Positions 1-14,100 of a stretch of DNA of 64,000 nt are shown piece by piece (position 1 is the first letter of the stretch; the number at the start of each line of letters is the position of its first letter). A program made the position numbers and the translations under genes. The notes beneath the pieces were generated by a model. That model saw nothing but the letters and a program-made list of their open reading frames with translations. It made no database searches and was not told the DNA's origin. Source of the stretch: Aurelia coerulea (lineage: Eukaryota > Cnidaria > Scyphozoa > Semaeostomeae > Ulmaridae); contig CM076961.1 in the NCBI GenBank assembly GCA_039566865.1, positions 14,655,501-14,719,500 of the forward strand, given 5' to 3'.

Positions 1-515
1 ATAAAGAAAGCGCACAGAAAGCGCATACAAGACAGAAGTTTCCCGCGATCCTATAGCAACATTTGACGTCGGCTTATTTCATGTTAGACAGATTTGACAC
101 CGTAAGATGGATAAATCACCATGATGTTTACCCTGGCACAACAACAAATTTACTCAGAATTGGCACGTTCTTGACTTCATTAGCAGCTTAATTATGTCAA
201 AACAATCGCTTTCTAGAACGAATGCATCATTAGCCACTTATTGATAGTAGTACTCATTATGCAAATAAGTCAACTTTAGAGGATGATGTAACCGGCGGCC
301 TGCACAGAGGCTAGCATTCGCAGCATCACCGCAGTTAGAAGGACCACGCTCCTACACAGCTACGGATGCTAACGTCGCAGGTGAGGTTGAGAGGAAAGGT
401 GCAGAATTCCAGCAAACAATGGCCCCATTGACTGGGGGAAGGCACGTGACCACACTGAACCAAAACGTCTTCATGAATTGATGACTCTGCACAAAGGTTA
501 TTTTCGTGACTGCTT

Positions 516-625
516 GTCTCAAACTAGATGCCCGCGAATAGAAACGTTCTTCTGCAGGGTTCTGCATCCCAAAACATAAGTAATTTTGCATTATCGTAAA
601 TCTCACATGACATCTAATTTGAGAC
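516..625. mobile_element. MITE, GTCTCAAA family, copy 1
   Basis: Terminal inverted repeats GTCTCAAACTAGATG and CATCTAATTTGAGAC, 110 bp apart end to end. The copy at 11061-11168 has the same ends and an inverted interior with TTGCxxTATCGxAAA. Confidence 0.7.
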
Positions 626-1549
626 ATACAAGGCGCTAATAATTTTTTCTATTGAAGGCGGCTTTAGCAGCAACACTCGTCTCTCTGACTGTAGCAGCAT
701 CAATGATCATTTGGGCTTATGAAGAAATCAATATTCAGTTTTCTTATGCTTGCTTAGCTCAGGTCGTACTTTGTAATCATCCAAAAGGATCTTATGTTCT
801 TATATTTGGCCTAAAAATCCCGAAGATCTGTTATTAATTCTTTGATTAGAACCTATTTAAGAGCCTTGCATCCCGTTTTCAAGAATAGTATCATGTGCAT
901 AAGAACCTAAACAGGGTGATTTCAAAATGTAAGGTTCTTATATGCGGGTTTCTACTGTATTTCAGACATCTAATTTTTGCTGAACGATTTCAGACCCTAA
1001 ACAGCCACCGAGACGGCAATGACAGAAAAAGGCATATGCTTCTTTTAGAAGCGCAACTTTCTCGGTTACCAGTCCTAGAAGACGTAATAGTAGCCTTCAT
1101 CATTCAAATGATTTATTATTTAAATTTATACTTTCTTTCTAATGGCATCTTCATTGGCGATGCAGAAAATATCCTTTGTTAGCAAGGGACATACTTCAAG
1201 AGAGCCAGATTCGAAACGTCGCTCATTTTAAACAAACCTCCTCAACAAATGACAAAGCTGTCCTTTTCAGAGCATCCTAATATGTCAAAAAATTGAATAG
1301 AAAGATTCTAACATATTTAAATAATCCCAGATTGTGATGAGACGTCAAATTCCACTAATAGAATCAAAATGCTCTCTTTCATCTGCTACGCAAGTAGCAC
1401 TTGTCAGATCATATTTAAGCAAAAAGCAGCCCAGATTGGATTTTTTAGAGTTTCATAATGCTAATGCAGAAGAAATATTGACGTAATTCAAAAGTTAGTT
1501 TGCTATCAAAACCGGCCATTCCTTTCCATACTCATTAGCAATCTTGAAG

Positions 1550-1745
1550 GTGTTGTGGCGCAGTGGTGTAATCCTCTGACTTTGCAGCCAGAACAGTCAG
1601 GCGGAGTGGGTTCGATACCCGGTAGGACCCCACCACTTGAGCGTCATGACAAGGGGTCGCGGACTCGATTAGGTCTGCTCTATTTTTGCGATCCCAGCGC
1701 TTGGCGCTGAAAAATGCAACTTCACCTTCACCTTCACCTTCTGCC
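1550..1745 (+). mobile_element. tRNA-derived SINE, full-looking copy
   Basis: The head has an A-box-like TGGCGCAGTGG and a B-box GGTTCGATACC at pol III spacing. A body follows (CTTGAGCGTCATGACAAG, GATCCCAGCGCTTGGCGC) and then a CACCTT repeat tail. Parts of the same sequence recur at 21.7, 22.1, 45.0 and 63.5 kb. The head cannot fold as a sound tRNA with a matching acceptor stem, so this is a SINE. Confidence 0.75.
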
Positions 1746-1807
1746 ATAAAGACCATTTTTAGATACACATAAGCACAATGCACGAAAACGTAAAAAAACA
1801 TTCATAC

Positions 1808-2172
1808 CTTCTGTAATTTCTTCGCTTGCTCAGGTGATGAAAACTCCGAAGTCGCTTCTGACGTATCAAAATCAACATCTAAATCGAATTCCTCCTTGGC
1901 TTTTCCCTGCAGCGAACTTCCCTCCATCTTCCTTTCAGTCTTTTTACCAATATTTGCTAAGACAGGTTTCGGCGCAGAGATTTCTTCACTTGAACTATCC
2001 CATTCACTCGTTTCAGCATTCATTGCCTTGTTTTGTGGTTTTGTCTCCTCTGCCGTTTCATTAAGCTCTTCTTTATCAATGCCTGGTTGTTGCATTGACT
2101 CTGCCTTTGTTTTCATAACAGGTTTTGATTCGTCGTGGGCCTCGCTATCGCTGCTGTCCGTAGCTGAAATAC
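1808..2172 (-). CDS. Gene A exon 15 (last exon inside the window)
   Basis: 121 codons completing a split glycine; acceptor AATCGCAG, donor CAGAAG/GTATGA. Acidic and glutamate-rich; it holds SATDSSDSEAHDE, TSEWDSSSEEIS and a closing DLDVDFDTSEATSEFSSPEQ. No stop codon, so the gene continues left of base 1. Confidence 0.85.
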
Positions 2173-5100
2173 CTGCGATTCATAAAATTAAATAAAGTCA
2201 TGAAAAGGCAGGAAATAGCGATAACTGATAGGCTAGAATTTGATATGCAAAACAAAGGCCTTGAGCTACCTTTATATCAGAGGTGGAAAAAGCATCGGAT
2301 CCTCCCTAAAACTGTTTTTGGTTGTCAATATTCACAAAAAGTTTAAAAGACAAAATGGAAAAATGAGGCTGATACTCATTTTGTTAAAATCTAGCACTAC
2401 AATCGAACGAAATAAGTTACTTTTTCAGAAGAAGTCTTTTCATGTGCCATGTTTTTCTTAACTGAAAATAAATATATTGAATAGCTCCTTTATCAAATTT
2501 CAATGACAGGTTAACAAAAAACAATAATTCTTGACCTCCAAAGTTTCACCAACCCGTTACTGTCACCAATTTCCGATATTGATAACAAAAGCAACAAATT
2601 ATGATGTGTAGGTTAATCATTTCATTAACGAGCAACGCTTGAATCATTGTTTTTGGTACATTTGTTTATTCTATGTAAAGAATGTTCGCGGTTCAGTATT
2701 TCCTGAGTAACCCGCTATGGAAGTAGGAACAAACAAAAACTTGTAAATTACGTTTCTCAAAATCTTTTTTTTTTATAACAAATAAGATTTAAAATACATT
2801 AAACAAAACACTACAATTTCAATTTAAACTGTTCGGGTGAGAGGCAAAAAACCAAGGTTATCGTGTTGCCTCTCACGCCACAACCCTATTTACAATATTT
2901 GTATTTTCAAGCAAAGGAAAGTTAAACTATACAAACAGAAAATGAATGAAGTCAACGGACAACGTATTCAGGGCAAATAGACAGGGGAATAGTACAACAA
3001 TCCGAGAATTCGCCCAATGCCCCATGCCACAAAGACAAACATTAGGCGAATTTCCAGACCGCTGGAGCACATCCCCTGTCTAAAGGTAACAAATATACAG
3101 TTTTAGATTCCTTATCTAAATCGATTTTCAAAATCTGGCAGAAAGTTTTGAGCCATATACCTACTTTCCCATAAAGGAAAAAGATCAACCCACCTCTGCT
3201 TTATATGCGTAGATTTCCTTAAAGGATGCTAAAAAAATGAAATATCAAAGACAAATGACGGCAATATGAGGGAGCTTGCATTAGGGGCCTGGGAAATCTA
3301 AATATAGCTTTTGTATTCCATTGTATTGGACGATCTCGAGAGAATATCAAATCAATTCCGGACAAATCAAGGCACCTAACCATCTTTTGTTCTATTTTGA
3401 AACTAGATGCCATATCTCCGTCATTTGTCTTTAAAATCAAGTACAGACAAATACACAAAAATATACCTTCAAAAAGCCCAAACGGATCCTTACTGCCTTC
3501 TTTTTTCTTGCCCTTCTCTTGTACTTTCTGAAAAGAAATAATTCAATGAATAACATATTGAATCGTCCAATAGCTTCAAATAGGATAAAATACACTTGAT
3601 TTTAACGTTGAGATTAAGCCATTTTGCTAAAAGTTTTTGACTTCCCACCAATACTTTCATATCAGCACAAATTCTTGATTAGCGACAAATCAAATAACCT
3701 AAATGCTTGCAAACATCTCCTTATCTTATTGATAAACAACAGTATCAACCCTTTTACAAATATAGACAAAATTCAATACAAACTAGAACCCTTTCTCTCA
3801 ATATCTACGTGATTTTGACATTGCTGGAGATCAATGGAAGTGCTGTTTTTTAATACAATCACTTACTTTCCCTTTCCTGGCCATAAATCAGCAAAAACTT
3901 GTCAAATTGACTCACACAAGGTCTCACACTCTAAGTAAAAGCATATCCTATGCAACTGAGTAAAAAACAGGACAATGGAAGCTATAGCTCCTCCACATCA
4001 GTCATACAAACAGGGCGCAGCTTATTGGGACACCCTGTGCATACAGCAGGTGAAATTCCAATAGATGCTTCATTTGTTTGCAATTTAGCTATGTTTAAAG
4101 TCCCATTGTCAACCACGATCCTTTGTGTGCAGAATGAAAAGCAAAGCAAGACAAAGACAGTTTAGGCCAAAAATAACTTTTAGATAACACGAAAGTCGAC
4201 TTTGGCGCCACAAAGGATCATGGTTAGCAATGGGTCTTTAACATTGAGAAAACTCTGCTTGCCTCTGAAAGGGAATGCCTTTCTGCCTACCTTAGTCCCT
4301 TCAAATTTCGCCTGCCTCTAATTTTCGCTCCGGAGGGGGGCGAAAATTAAAGGGCGTGAATTGCGGAAATATTTCAGGGGGCGAAAATTAGAGGGAGCGA
4401 AAATTAAAGGAAGCGAAAAAATCTATTTTCTATGAAAAAACTTTAGTTTTGATTGTAATAGAAAATAAAAGACATTTATTACTCTTCGATAACAATGATA
4501 TTGTCCTCCCCTGTGTCTGAGGTGTGATTTTGTTGTTCTAGTTCCACAGTGTTCTCTTCCTCGGGCCCATATCCATCCAAATTACGTCATATCAATCCAA
4601 ACCAGGGGGCGAAAATTAAAGGGAGCGAAAATCCCGCGAAACTTCTGCACAAGGGGGGCGAAAATTAAAGGGGCAAAAATTAAAGGGAGCCAAAATTGAA
4701 GGCAGGCGAAATTTGAAAGGACTAAGGTATCTAATATCTAACATAACGAACCTTTTTCATGGGACTGCCACTCAATGCTGCCAAAACATCTGACTCTGAG
4801 ACATCTTCGCTCTGAAAGTTAAACCAATACGACGTTTATTAATCTGGCCTATCTAATATTGGCATATTCTAATTGAAAGTAGATTCTTCAGATAATGCAG
4901 CTCCAGATGGAAACCAGTCTGATTAAAAATTTGACGAGGAGGATTGTGACGACAATAATTCAAGTCAGTTCTAAGAGGGTGTAAAATTTGATGAAAATTC
5001 AACATTTATAGTATGTTATATCATTACGACATGGATAATAAGGACGTAAACGGCAGGACTAGGTCATATTATTTTAGATTTTTTGCTTCTACATAGTTTT

Positions 5101-8100
5101 CTTAAAACTATATAGAGAAGATGCTCGCCTTCAGCTAAGAAACTATACGTGCAAGTTTGTTTCTAGTCCTGAAATCCTACGAGAAACAGCACTGTGATAC
5201 TGGAAAAAACGGCAATAGCCGTGTAGGAATGTTTTAAAATTCTATAGAACGTACCCGGGGCTTCTAAGTCAAGCCTAGTCGATAAGCATATACACGTGTG
5301 TCACAAAGAGAGAACACACGTTACTAGATAGTCGGCAATATTAAATTTGCAAAATGTTATGACTATGAGAGCATCGAGAAAGCGTTCAAGGAGATTTAAA
5401 TGATTCGCACTCACATCACTATCCCATTCAGAAACATCAGCATTTTCCCAGCCAAGCGAACCTCTTCTTTCCCCATTGGAAGCCTCCTTATCATCCGGGC
5501 TTGTGACCACTTTTTTGATATCACCAGCTTGAGCAAGACTTTCTTTAGAGATTGCACTTGCAGCGAACATACGTGGAATTTTACTATCCAGACCAGTACT
5601 CTGTGGCTTTTTCTCTTTGATTGCCTAAGTACCGAAACAAAGGATGGAACAATCATTGACAAGGATACAAAAGATAAAAGCCATTATTGTATTGTTTACA
5701 CGAGCTCGAGAAGGCTGCTTTATCTAGGCTATATTCCTTCTCTCAAGTTTCCTATTGTCAAGACCAGTTTTGTGTGTTTTTATCCGTACTCGCCTAAGTA
5801 CAGACACATAAAGCGAACAGTTATTACAAGGACTTAAAGAACAAATTCCGGGGTTACCCAGCTTGCACTTAATCCTAGGATGTTTACTTGAAGCTCTTAT
5901 GCTTTATCGACGATAAGAGTATGAGCGACTTGCATCAGCTTAGAATAAATGATGTTTGATGGGTAACCTTCGATTAACTTCGATTAAATCAGAGCTATGG
6001 TAGTGAAATGGACAATAATCACCAAGATATGAATGATACGAGCCAATGTTACTTTGTTTTCTGACTTTAGGAGTGTTTAATCTAAGCCACTCTTTGCAGT
6101 TTTTACAGTGAGCGATTTCTATCGGCAAATATTAATCCAGTTTGTAATTCCAGCCTTGCTCCTTTGAAAATGAAAATCAAACAGTCTTTAAAGTAGATAG
6201 TATATTCAAGCCCACTTCAAGTTTCACTTTAACTACTGGTATGTCATACTGTGTGGAGTGCGGACATCCATTTTCGAAGTTTTATGAAAAGTTGACATAG
6301 GTTTTGGCGATCTTAAGACAAATGAGACAGTTTTCTAAATGAAAGAAAACGCTTGCTTCCTGCCAAGTTATTGGTCATGCAAAATCTTCCTAGCCTTCTG
6401 TGCAACTGTAGAATTTTGTTTTTTCTTCTAAAGAAATCGACTCTGATCTGATGAATTACAACGAGGCTGTAAGCATAGACACGAAATGCATGAAAGGTTA
6501 ATTTACCTGGTGCTCTGGAGATGCAAGATTAGATGTACTGCCTTTAGGCGTAGGTATTTTGCTTTGTAGCTTAGGTATTGCTGATTGCTGGCTTGAAACA
6601 GTTTCTTTAGAGGATGCTTTCGTGAGCTGTGGTATGCCTGACGTCATTCGGGGTATTTTCGATTCAGTGGATGTGCCGGGTTGTGCTCGGGTGGGGCTGG
6701 GGCTTGCATCACCTAGAATAGGAAAAGAAACCATGGCAAAATCAAGGAAATGAGAAATTTCTTTCGTTATAAACTCACGACTTCTCTTAAACGACCTTTC
6801 GCATGCACGAGATGACAGTTTGCCCAACTGGTTTCAGGGTAACTTTTGCAGATTTGTTTGTCTTGAATTACTGGCCGAGAGAATTTCTCTTCCCTGTAAT
6901 CGGTAATCGCTTTGAAGTCCAGGGTCAGTCAAAAGCAACTCATGCTATTGTCCTATAAACTTTGTCCTTGTTAATCAGGAAACAATACGGTCACACGGTC
7001 ATTGACTGTGGGAAGGATCCGTGGAAAACAAAGGAATAGCCGATGCCACGTGCCCTAAACATGCCCTAAATATTTCTATCAAAATTGAGGAAGATTCGAA
7101 CAAAACTTGACGAAGATTCAATTCTTTAAATTACGGATCAAGAAACTGATAGGGAAGAACAATTTCGATTTACTTTCTGAAATACATAGCTCCGTTAAAG
7201 AACGTTCAGAAACATTCAGAAACATTCAAAAACATTCAGAAACAAGTCTACGACGCTACTATTTGCTTATGGGGCTGCTACACATACATACCTTTTGGGC
7301 CTAAGCTCTCTCTAGAAGCTGAAGATGCAACAGGAATCTTACTCAGAGCTGTGCAAAAAATTGGATATCGATTAAAGAATGAGCCACGAGGCATGAGCCA
7401 CAAGAAAGCATAAAAATAGGAATTGAAGATACAGGACTGCATTAAATATCACCAGGATTAGAAACTGCTTGCCGAGAACTGTTGTGCAACTTAGCGAACA
7501 TCGCAAGGAATAGGATTTCTATCAGCCAGGGGATGAAAAATTATTTTTTTCTTCTTGCGACCAGACAACAATCAGGCTTAAATTTCCTGAATGAGTATAA
7601 CAATGAATCTGGTTTCGTCAATGAGATTTCCATCAGAAACGGCTCGAACCAGCACGTATCACGTATCACCTTTTGAAACATCATCTTGCAAGCATTGGGT
7701 TGTACTGTCGACCTGCTTATTATTCGGATACATGAGATACAATCTAAATTTGTTTGACTTTATTTATGTTTTTAATTTGTACAAACAAATGGGGAAACAA
7801 AGCATGATACACGAAAGGGGATATAGTTTGGAAATTTCCTGCAGGACAGTATGAATGGAAAATTTCCTGCGACCACCCGGTCGCATGGTCGGGTGGGTTT
7901 TCATGCCCTGCATCAGCAACTTTTAAAATAGTCTTCATTTGGTTGCATTAAGCAGAATTGAGCGAACCGGAAAACTATATTTTTGTTTGTATAAGGAAAT
8001 GCTTTTATCGTAATCGGCTAAATCAGAGAAATGGTTTAAATGACACTAAAATTTGGATTTTAAAACAGAGTATTGCAGTGTTAGAGTGTCTTTAGATTAG

Positions 8101-11100
8101 GATAACGTTGGTGTCAACACGAAATAAAATACTCACATTTTGTGCTCTGCATTGATTCATTCCTTTTCAGTGCAGTAGACAGGCTTGGTCCCTTTCTCTT
8201 CTGAAATAAAAATACAATCAATAAAATCGCGGGTTTTTACTGTACTTGAAAGCTACTATAGCTACCTTTTGATCTTGGACAAATGCTAATAAAAAGGATG
8301 TGTACTAACCGGTTCAACTTCCAGCTCACTGTCGGAATCTGCCCAAGAGTTTTCAAAATCCATTCTGAAAGAGAGAAGTAAGCTTGTTCAGAAAAGCTCT
8401 ATGTTGCTTCCGCTCTCATGCAACCCACATTCCCTGAATTAGCTGCCTTTCCTAGCAAAATGTCGAAGTAGGCTCCTTCCTCCATCAAGATCCCCTTGTT
8501 TTTATCAACTACAAGGATTTATACAAAGTCAATATATTTCAATGCAACGCTTTGTATATATTGACTATAATGTTTTTGCGGGTCAACACTGCATTGAACA
8601 AATGTATTTGACCTGCGAAACTTTTTGTTGACAAATGATTATATCAAGTGAGATTCCAGGAGGGGGGCTCCCATTGAAGGTTGAACAAGGTATGTCGCCC
8701 AGGTTTTCAAACATGATTTATGTCAATCATTCAATTTTGAACCCATGTCCCACCGATGCATATGAACTTCGTAAAAGTTTTGATTGACTTTTTAGCGAAT
8801 TAAAAGCTCGTTAAATTGTGTACATACTTAATTTCTGAAAAGCAACTCATGTCAGGTCAGAAATATCAATAAAATGAACAGATGTCCAGGATTTTGTGCA
8901 AAAAACAGACCTATACATAGGGAATTTCCGGCTGTAAAAGCTGACGATTTGGGCGACCTGTCTAGCATTTTGAACAATGAAGCACCTTTCCCTGGGAAAA
9001 AGTTGTAAAAATCTAAAGTGTAGCATTTGATTTTTTGGATAAGCCTCCCCTCCAAAAACAGACAATCGAAAATTCTTAAACTTAACACAAAGCTTAACAT
9101 AAGATATGATATGATGATACAGAGTACACACAATTCCAAATAAAGTAAATATTAATCAACAAACACATTTACTGAGTGTGGCGTTTTGAGCAATGCAAAC
9201 AAACAGGGACACATTATGAAAAATGCCTTTCTAGCTCTGTTGGCATTACGAGATAGATGCCTGTCTTGCGACCGCTCGTTCTTGCCATCAGTTCTGTTGG
9301 CAACAAAAGATCCATGCCGGTCTCAAGACTCCTTCAGCGACTGCTCATATCCTAGTTCGTTTGGAATCGAAGATTTCAGTCACCACTGAAAATTGTCTTG
9401 TGACCACAAATGAAATCAGACAAATACACATTCCGCAAAGAAGAGACAGAAGGTTTTGTTACCACTGCCTTTGACGCTAACTCGATTATTAATGTGGCTT
9501 CGTCGCAAATATTTGTGGCTACTTACATCACAGGTATAAAAGTAGAATACAGTATAAAGGGCTCTCACACGACAAAAGATTTTCCTACTGTAACAATAGC
9601 AGGCCGACCGTAATCTGTATCAAATTACACAGCTGTTGTTTTCATAATCCAGATAACAAGGAACCAAAGAAACCAAAACTACAGTCTCTTCACTGATATT
9701 CCTAGACCCCCTGTGCTTACATGACTTGGTACTAAAAAGAAGTTAAAATGTAACGGGTGTCCCAAAATAGTACTCCTGTTCGAACAGTCATTAAAATTCT
9801 ATCATTAAGGTCGATCTTCGAATTTCTTTCTTTTTTGGCAAGTAGATCAAAAACCAAATTATTTTTTTCCAGGCATAGCAGATCTTGTGATTGATTTTAC
9901 AATCAGTAAAACTAGCTTTTTTTAGAGCTGCCTAGTTTTGATGCACACTGCAAAAAGCACTGATGATGACCAGATTAAATGCTTTTTCGTATATAAAGCT
10001 TTTAGTTTGGTCATAAGCGTCAGAAAGAATGGTAAACAATTAATAGAGACTTGAAAGAAAATGACAAATCTGAAGATAATGGCTCTTTGGAAAGATCAAC
10101 GATGTTGCTAAAGAGTATAGCTCAGAAAGAGGTTTTTCAATGCGTTACTTCACTCCTTTTACTGAAAGCAAGCATTTTATCATCTTTAAACATATTTGGC
10201 TCATTGACACAAACAAAAATGATGAGAACAAAAAGAAAATTTTGTGATAGCTTTGATAACTAAAGTTTGGCGAGTCTTTAAACGGGAGTACTTTTCTGGG
10301 ACCCTCGGTAGTCAATATTAGACTCGTAGGTTATCGCTATTGATAGGCTGATGGACGCTATAACTACGACTCATGGACTTACGCTTCCAGAAACGGACAT
10401 GGCCTAAATTACCTGCTATTTTTTCCTCAAAACCACCGACCCTAAAATGCCGCAAAAAGTGGTTATCCTGGAGTGCTACACTGCAAAATAAACTATCAGT
10501 ACTTAGATGAATGTTTCTTCAAGCTATTAAGGCAAAAAAGTCTCACCTATAAGTGCTATTTTGGTTATTTGGGGGCGCAAAAGATCTCGTAAATTCGCTC
10601 GTTACTTTGAGATTTTGATCGTTGCATCAGTTCAGTCGAACGCGTTGTTCGAACGCTTTTGTTTGCCTTTGGCGGGAATTTTGAATTGAAGAAGAATCAG
10701 CCAATCCCATCAAGTTATTTCAAGTCTTGCATCCTGATTGGTCCAGGAACAAATTTGTTCCTGGCGAGAATTTTTTTTTGCCGTTTTGAGAAGAGTTAGT
10801 CCATAAGGCCCTTGACTGGAGCGACAACAACAACATTAATTCACTTCAATTAGATGAGCGTAAGTTGAGGGTCCTTATGTAGTGAGGCTAACTTCTTACC
10901 AGCTCTTAGAAAATAAATTACATCATTCACATTATCGTTTGGCAAACTGGTGGTATCATGTTTACCTTTTGGGTGATTCTTCTCTCATTGAATCTTCTTC
11001 CGAATCAGCTGAAAGGAGAGTAATCCGTTAATTCATGCAGTCCTACGGAACTAAAAATCCGTCTCAAATTAGATGTCACCTGACATTTGCGATAACGCAA

Positions 11101-14100
11101 AACTCTTTTGCAAAATAAATCTATTGTTGTTATTCACGGGCACTTGCAGGTGATATCTAATTTGAGACAGACTATAAAACAGGCTCTAGCTCATCAGTAA
11201 CAGTTCTGGAAAGATACTTTACTGATAATTGGTTCACTTGCGGACCCCTGGGCCTCTGGACCCTAGGAGTTGCTTATAAGAAAACCTGCTTGAGAACCAT
11301 GACAAAGACACATTTCGGTTAGTTAAGCCCAAACATAAAATGGTGCCAAGAGGCCATAGTCAGCTTCGGTTCGAATTCAAAGCAGAAAAGATACACAAGG
11401 TAAGCATTCAAATTCATTTGAAATATAGAAATAGCAAGTGAGACACATTTTTTACGTGTCAGAATCGCCCATGCACTTCGTTGCTAAAAAGTGTCTGTAG
11501 ACAATTTAATTTGAGGTCACTCATATAAAAACAAAGGATAACATTTTTCAATTTTTCACAGTCGTCGAGGATGTTCTGGGTCAGTTTTCTGAAGTCACAC
11601 ACGAAGAAAAATTGCATCAACAGTTTTATGCCATTTTCAAGTATTCTAAGGACGCAATTCTATAGGCAAAATAACCTACAATAACATATCTATTCGCATG
11701 AATGACCTCTTCTGGTTTACTTCCTTCTATGACAAAATCTGTGCTGCGGCTAATTGAGGGGAAACTCAAACACTAACGGGTGAGTAAAAAAACGCCAGGC
11801 GTTTGAAAAAGTCATGCTCCCTAACTATCAAAGCAATGATATTGAGAACTGTCTTGTTTTATTGCCGATATTTCCAATTATGTTCAGTAAATTACTCGGC
11901 TTTAATTGACCATTCCTTCCCGTCGACATGGGAGATTTTCTGCCGAAAGCCCCTTTCGAGAACAAGCAAAAACGAGTAAAAACGACGAGCAAAATTTCCT
12001 TCGTTTTTCTTCCTAGCAAAAATGACATTAACACATATTCATGTATTTTGTCCTCTTGGGAGAATAGAATCCCCCTCAATAAGTTATTTTTTTTTCATCC
12101 CCTCAAGAGGATAGCACGTGCTAAAGCATGTTCAAGTCAATGCTATAAGGCAAAAACATCAGGGAAATCTGCTCGTGATTTGTGCACGCTTTTAAAGGTT
12201 TCTCGAAAGGGACTCCTCGAGAAAATCCCTTGCAAAATCTGAAAAGAGTGACCGATTTCAGACAGAAAAAATCTTAAAGGGAATATAAGCATATATAAGT
12301 GGCTCCGAGCCACAAGACCTAAACTGTCAATCAAATTTAACCAATCACAACAAGCTATCTACCATTGCACGTGATCACTTTCACTGCAGCCTAGCCTGCA
12401 CGAGGGCACGTAACGGGCGATCAGTAATGGCGGGGAAGGGTTGCTTCGTTGTTTCTCTATCCGCTAAGGGGCAAAAACGGACAAGAAATGGAAAGAAATA
12501 TTGCCTGTTCATTGACCACCGTGATGAAGCAGACCTTGTAGCCGCAGAATTTGATGTCCTGAAGAAAAATCGAAGCGCTTTGAGTCCATTTACGATACGA
12601 ATGAATTGCTGAAATGGATGGGTACAGGATAAACAAGCACATCTCATTGGGCCTAAACGTATCTTCAGACAAGGGAATCTTCACTAAAGTTAGCCTGACG
12701 GAATCTATGGACAAAGAGCTAGTGTTGCGGAAGAAATACTGATAAATAGTGAGCATTCAACAAAGCAGCCGAGCCGGGCCTAATGTAAACACTGGATCCA
12801 TCAATCGCGACAATGATGGCAAACAACAAACAACTCATACGATTAGGTCATTGAGACGTAAGTGGAGCTAAATTACCTTTCCTTCTCACTTCTTTTATCT
12901 CGATTCACTCGAGCAAACTACTTCAGAATCGTCGCAGTCAGGAAGAAGGAATCTTGCTTGCTGGGTAACCATATTGGAAAGTATATCGAGAATCTCCTCG
13001 CACTACAAATTTGCAATGCAGAGCTCACTTTCACGTGCACAGTTAGAATGCAACTGCTATGCGCATGCTCTGGTGTATCTATTTATAGAAAGCGCCTGAT
13101 GTATGCTTATATTCCCTTTAAAAATAATTGAACATGTTTGCTATTCAATCAGATATTTCAAAATATCACTGCTTATATATTTAGGGAGCAGTAGCCTTCA
13201 AAGGAAGGGCGTGTTTTTACTCATTTGAAGAGAATGCGTTCAGGCTCAGGCGTTGATAATATCTTGCAACGAACATCAGTCCTTTAGCAATGTCTTCACG
13301 AGGATGGAACCCTGAAGGATCACCTTCGTCTAGCACAATTGAAAAGAGCCTGAACGCATTCTCTTCTTCTCCTTTGGGTCAATTCAATTCAATCGAGGTG
13401 TACGTACGGTCGAGGTTAATGTCGATTTTCTGACAGAAAATGTAAACTGGAAATACCCCTTCTCATTATCTAAGAGAATGCAATACATACCTGTGATATT
13501 GACGGCAGGTCCCCCATATACACTAGATACAGGCTGTGTACTTGTTGATCTGAAAGGGCTCCCAATCGCACTACCCAAATTTGAATTATTATCTGGTTGC
13601 AAGGGGGGAGTCTCCTGTTCTTCAATACGTTCTTCAAGTAATCTTGATAAACTAGAAGTAAAATCATAAAAAATGAATAAATTTGTGAGACAAACCAAGA
13701 GTGTTAGGAAACCCATGTTTTGATTAGATATCTATTTACCTTGTCTTGATCTTTGTTGTGTTAATACACCTTTGCACAAAAAAGGTTTCAAGTCGAGACA
13801 GAACGAAGAGGAGACAAATATCAAGACAAAGTAAATAAATATCTAATCAAAACATGGGTGTCCTAACACCCTTCGGCAAACTTACAAAAGGAATTCTGTT
13901 TCTGCCAGAATTTCAAAGAGCATTGCACCTTCCAGCCAACTCCGTTCACAACAACTCAGAGAGGTGAGATCTTTTTTATTAACATTGTTGATTTCTGACT
14001 CGATACATTTCATTTTTATTCATTATGGTGCTCTATAAGGAAGCCAGAAATAATTTGATCTGACTCAAAACTACCTTCAAATTACGCATAGAACTAAGTA

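Noticed and set aside
1550..1640. A tRNA gene
   Set aside because: A- and B-boxes are present, but there is no convincing acceptor or anticodon stem pairing, and the sequence is repeated with a shared tail. It is a SINE head.
3866..3880. A 10-base microexon in gene A between exons 13 and 14
   Set aside because: CCAG/GAAAGGGAAA/GTAAG looks spliceable, but 10 bases would break the phase-0 join of the flanking exons.
5400..5837. Plus-strand open frame of 145 codons
   Set aside because: It is antisense to gene A exon 12 and its flanking intron. Composition is not protein-like and no family was recognised.
12427..12612. Plus-strand ORF starting MAGKGCFVVSLSAKGQKRTR
   Set aside because: Short, no homologue recognised, no splice context, and an equally long frame exists on the other strand.
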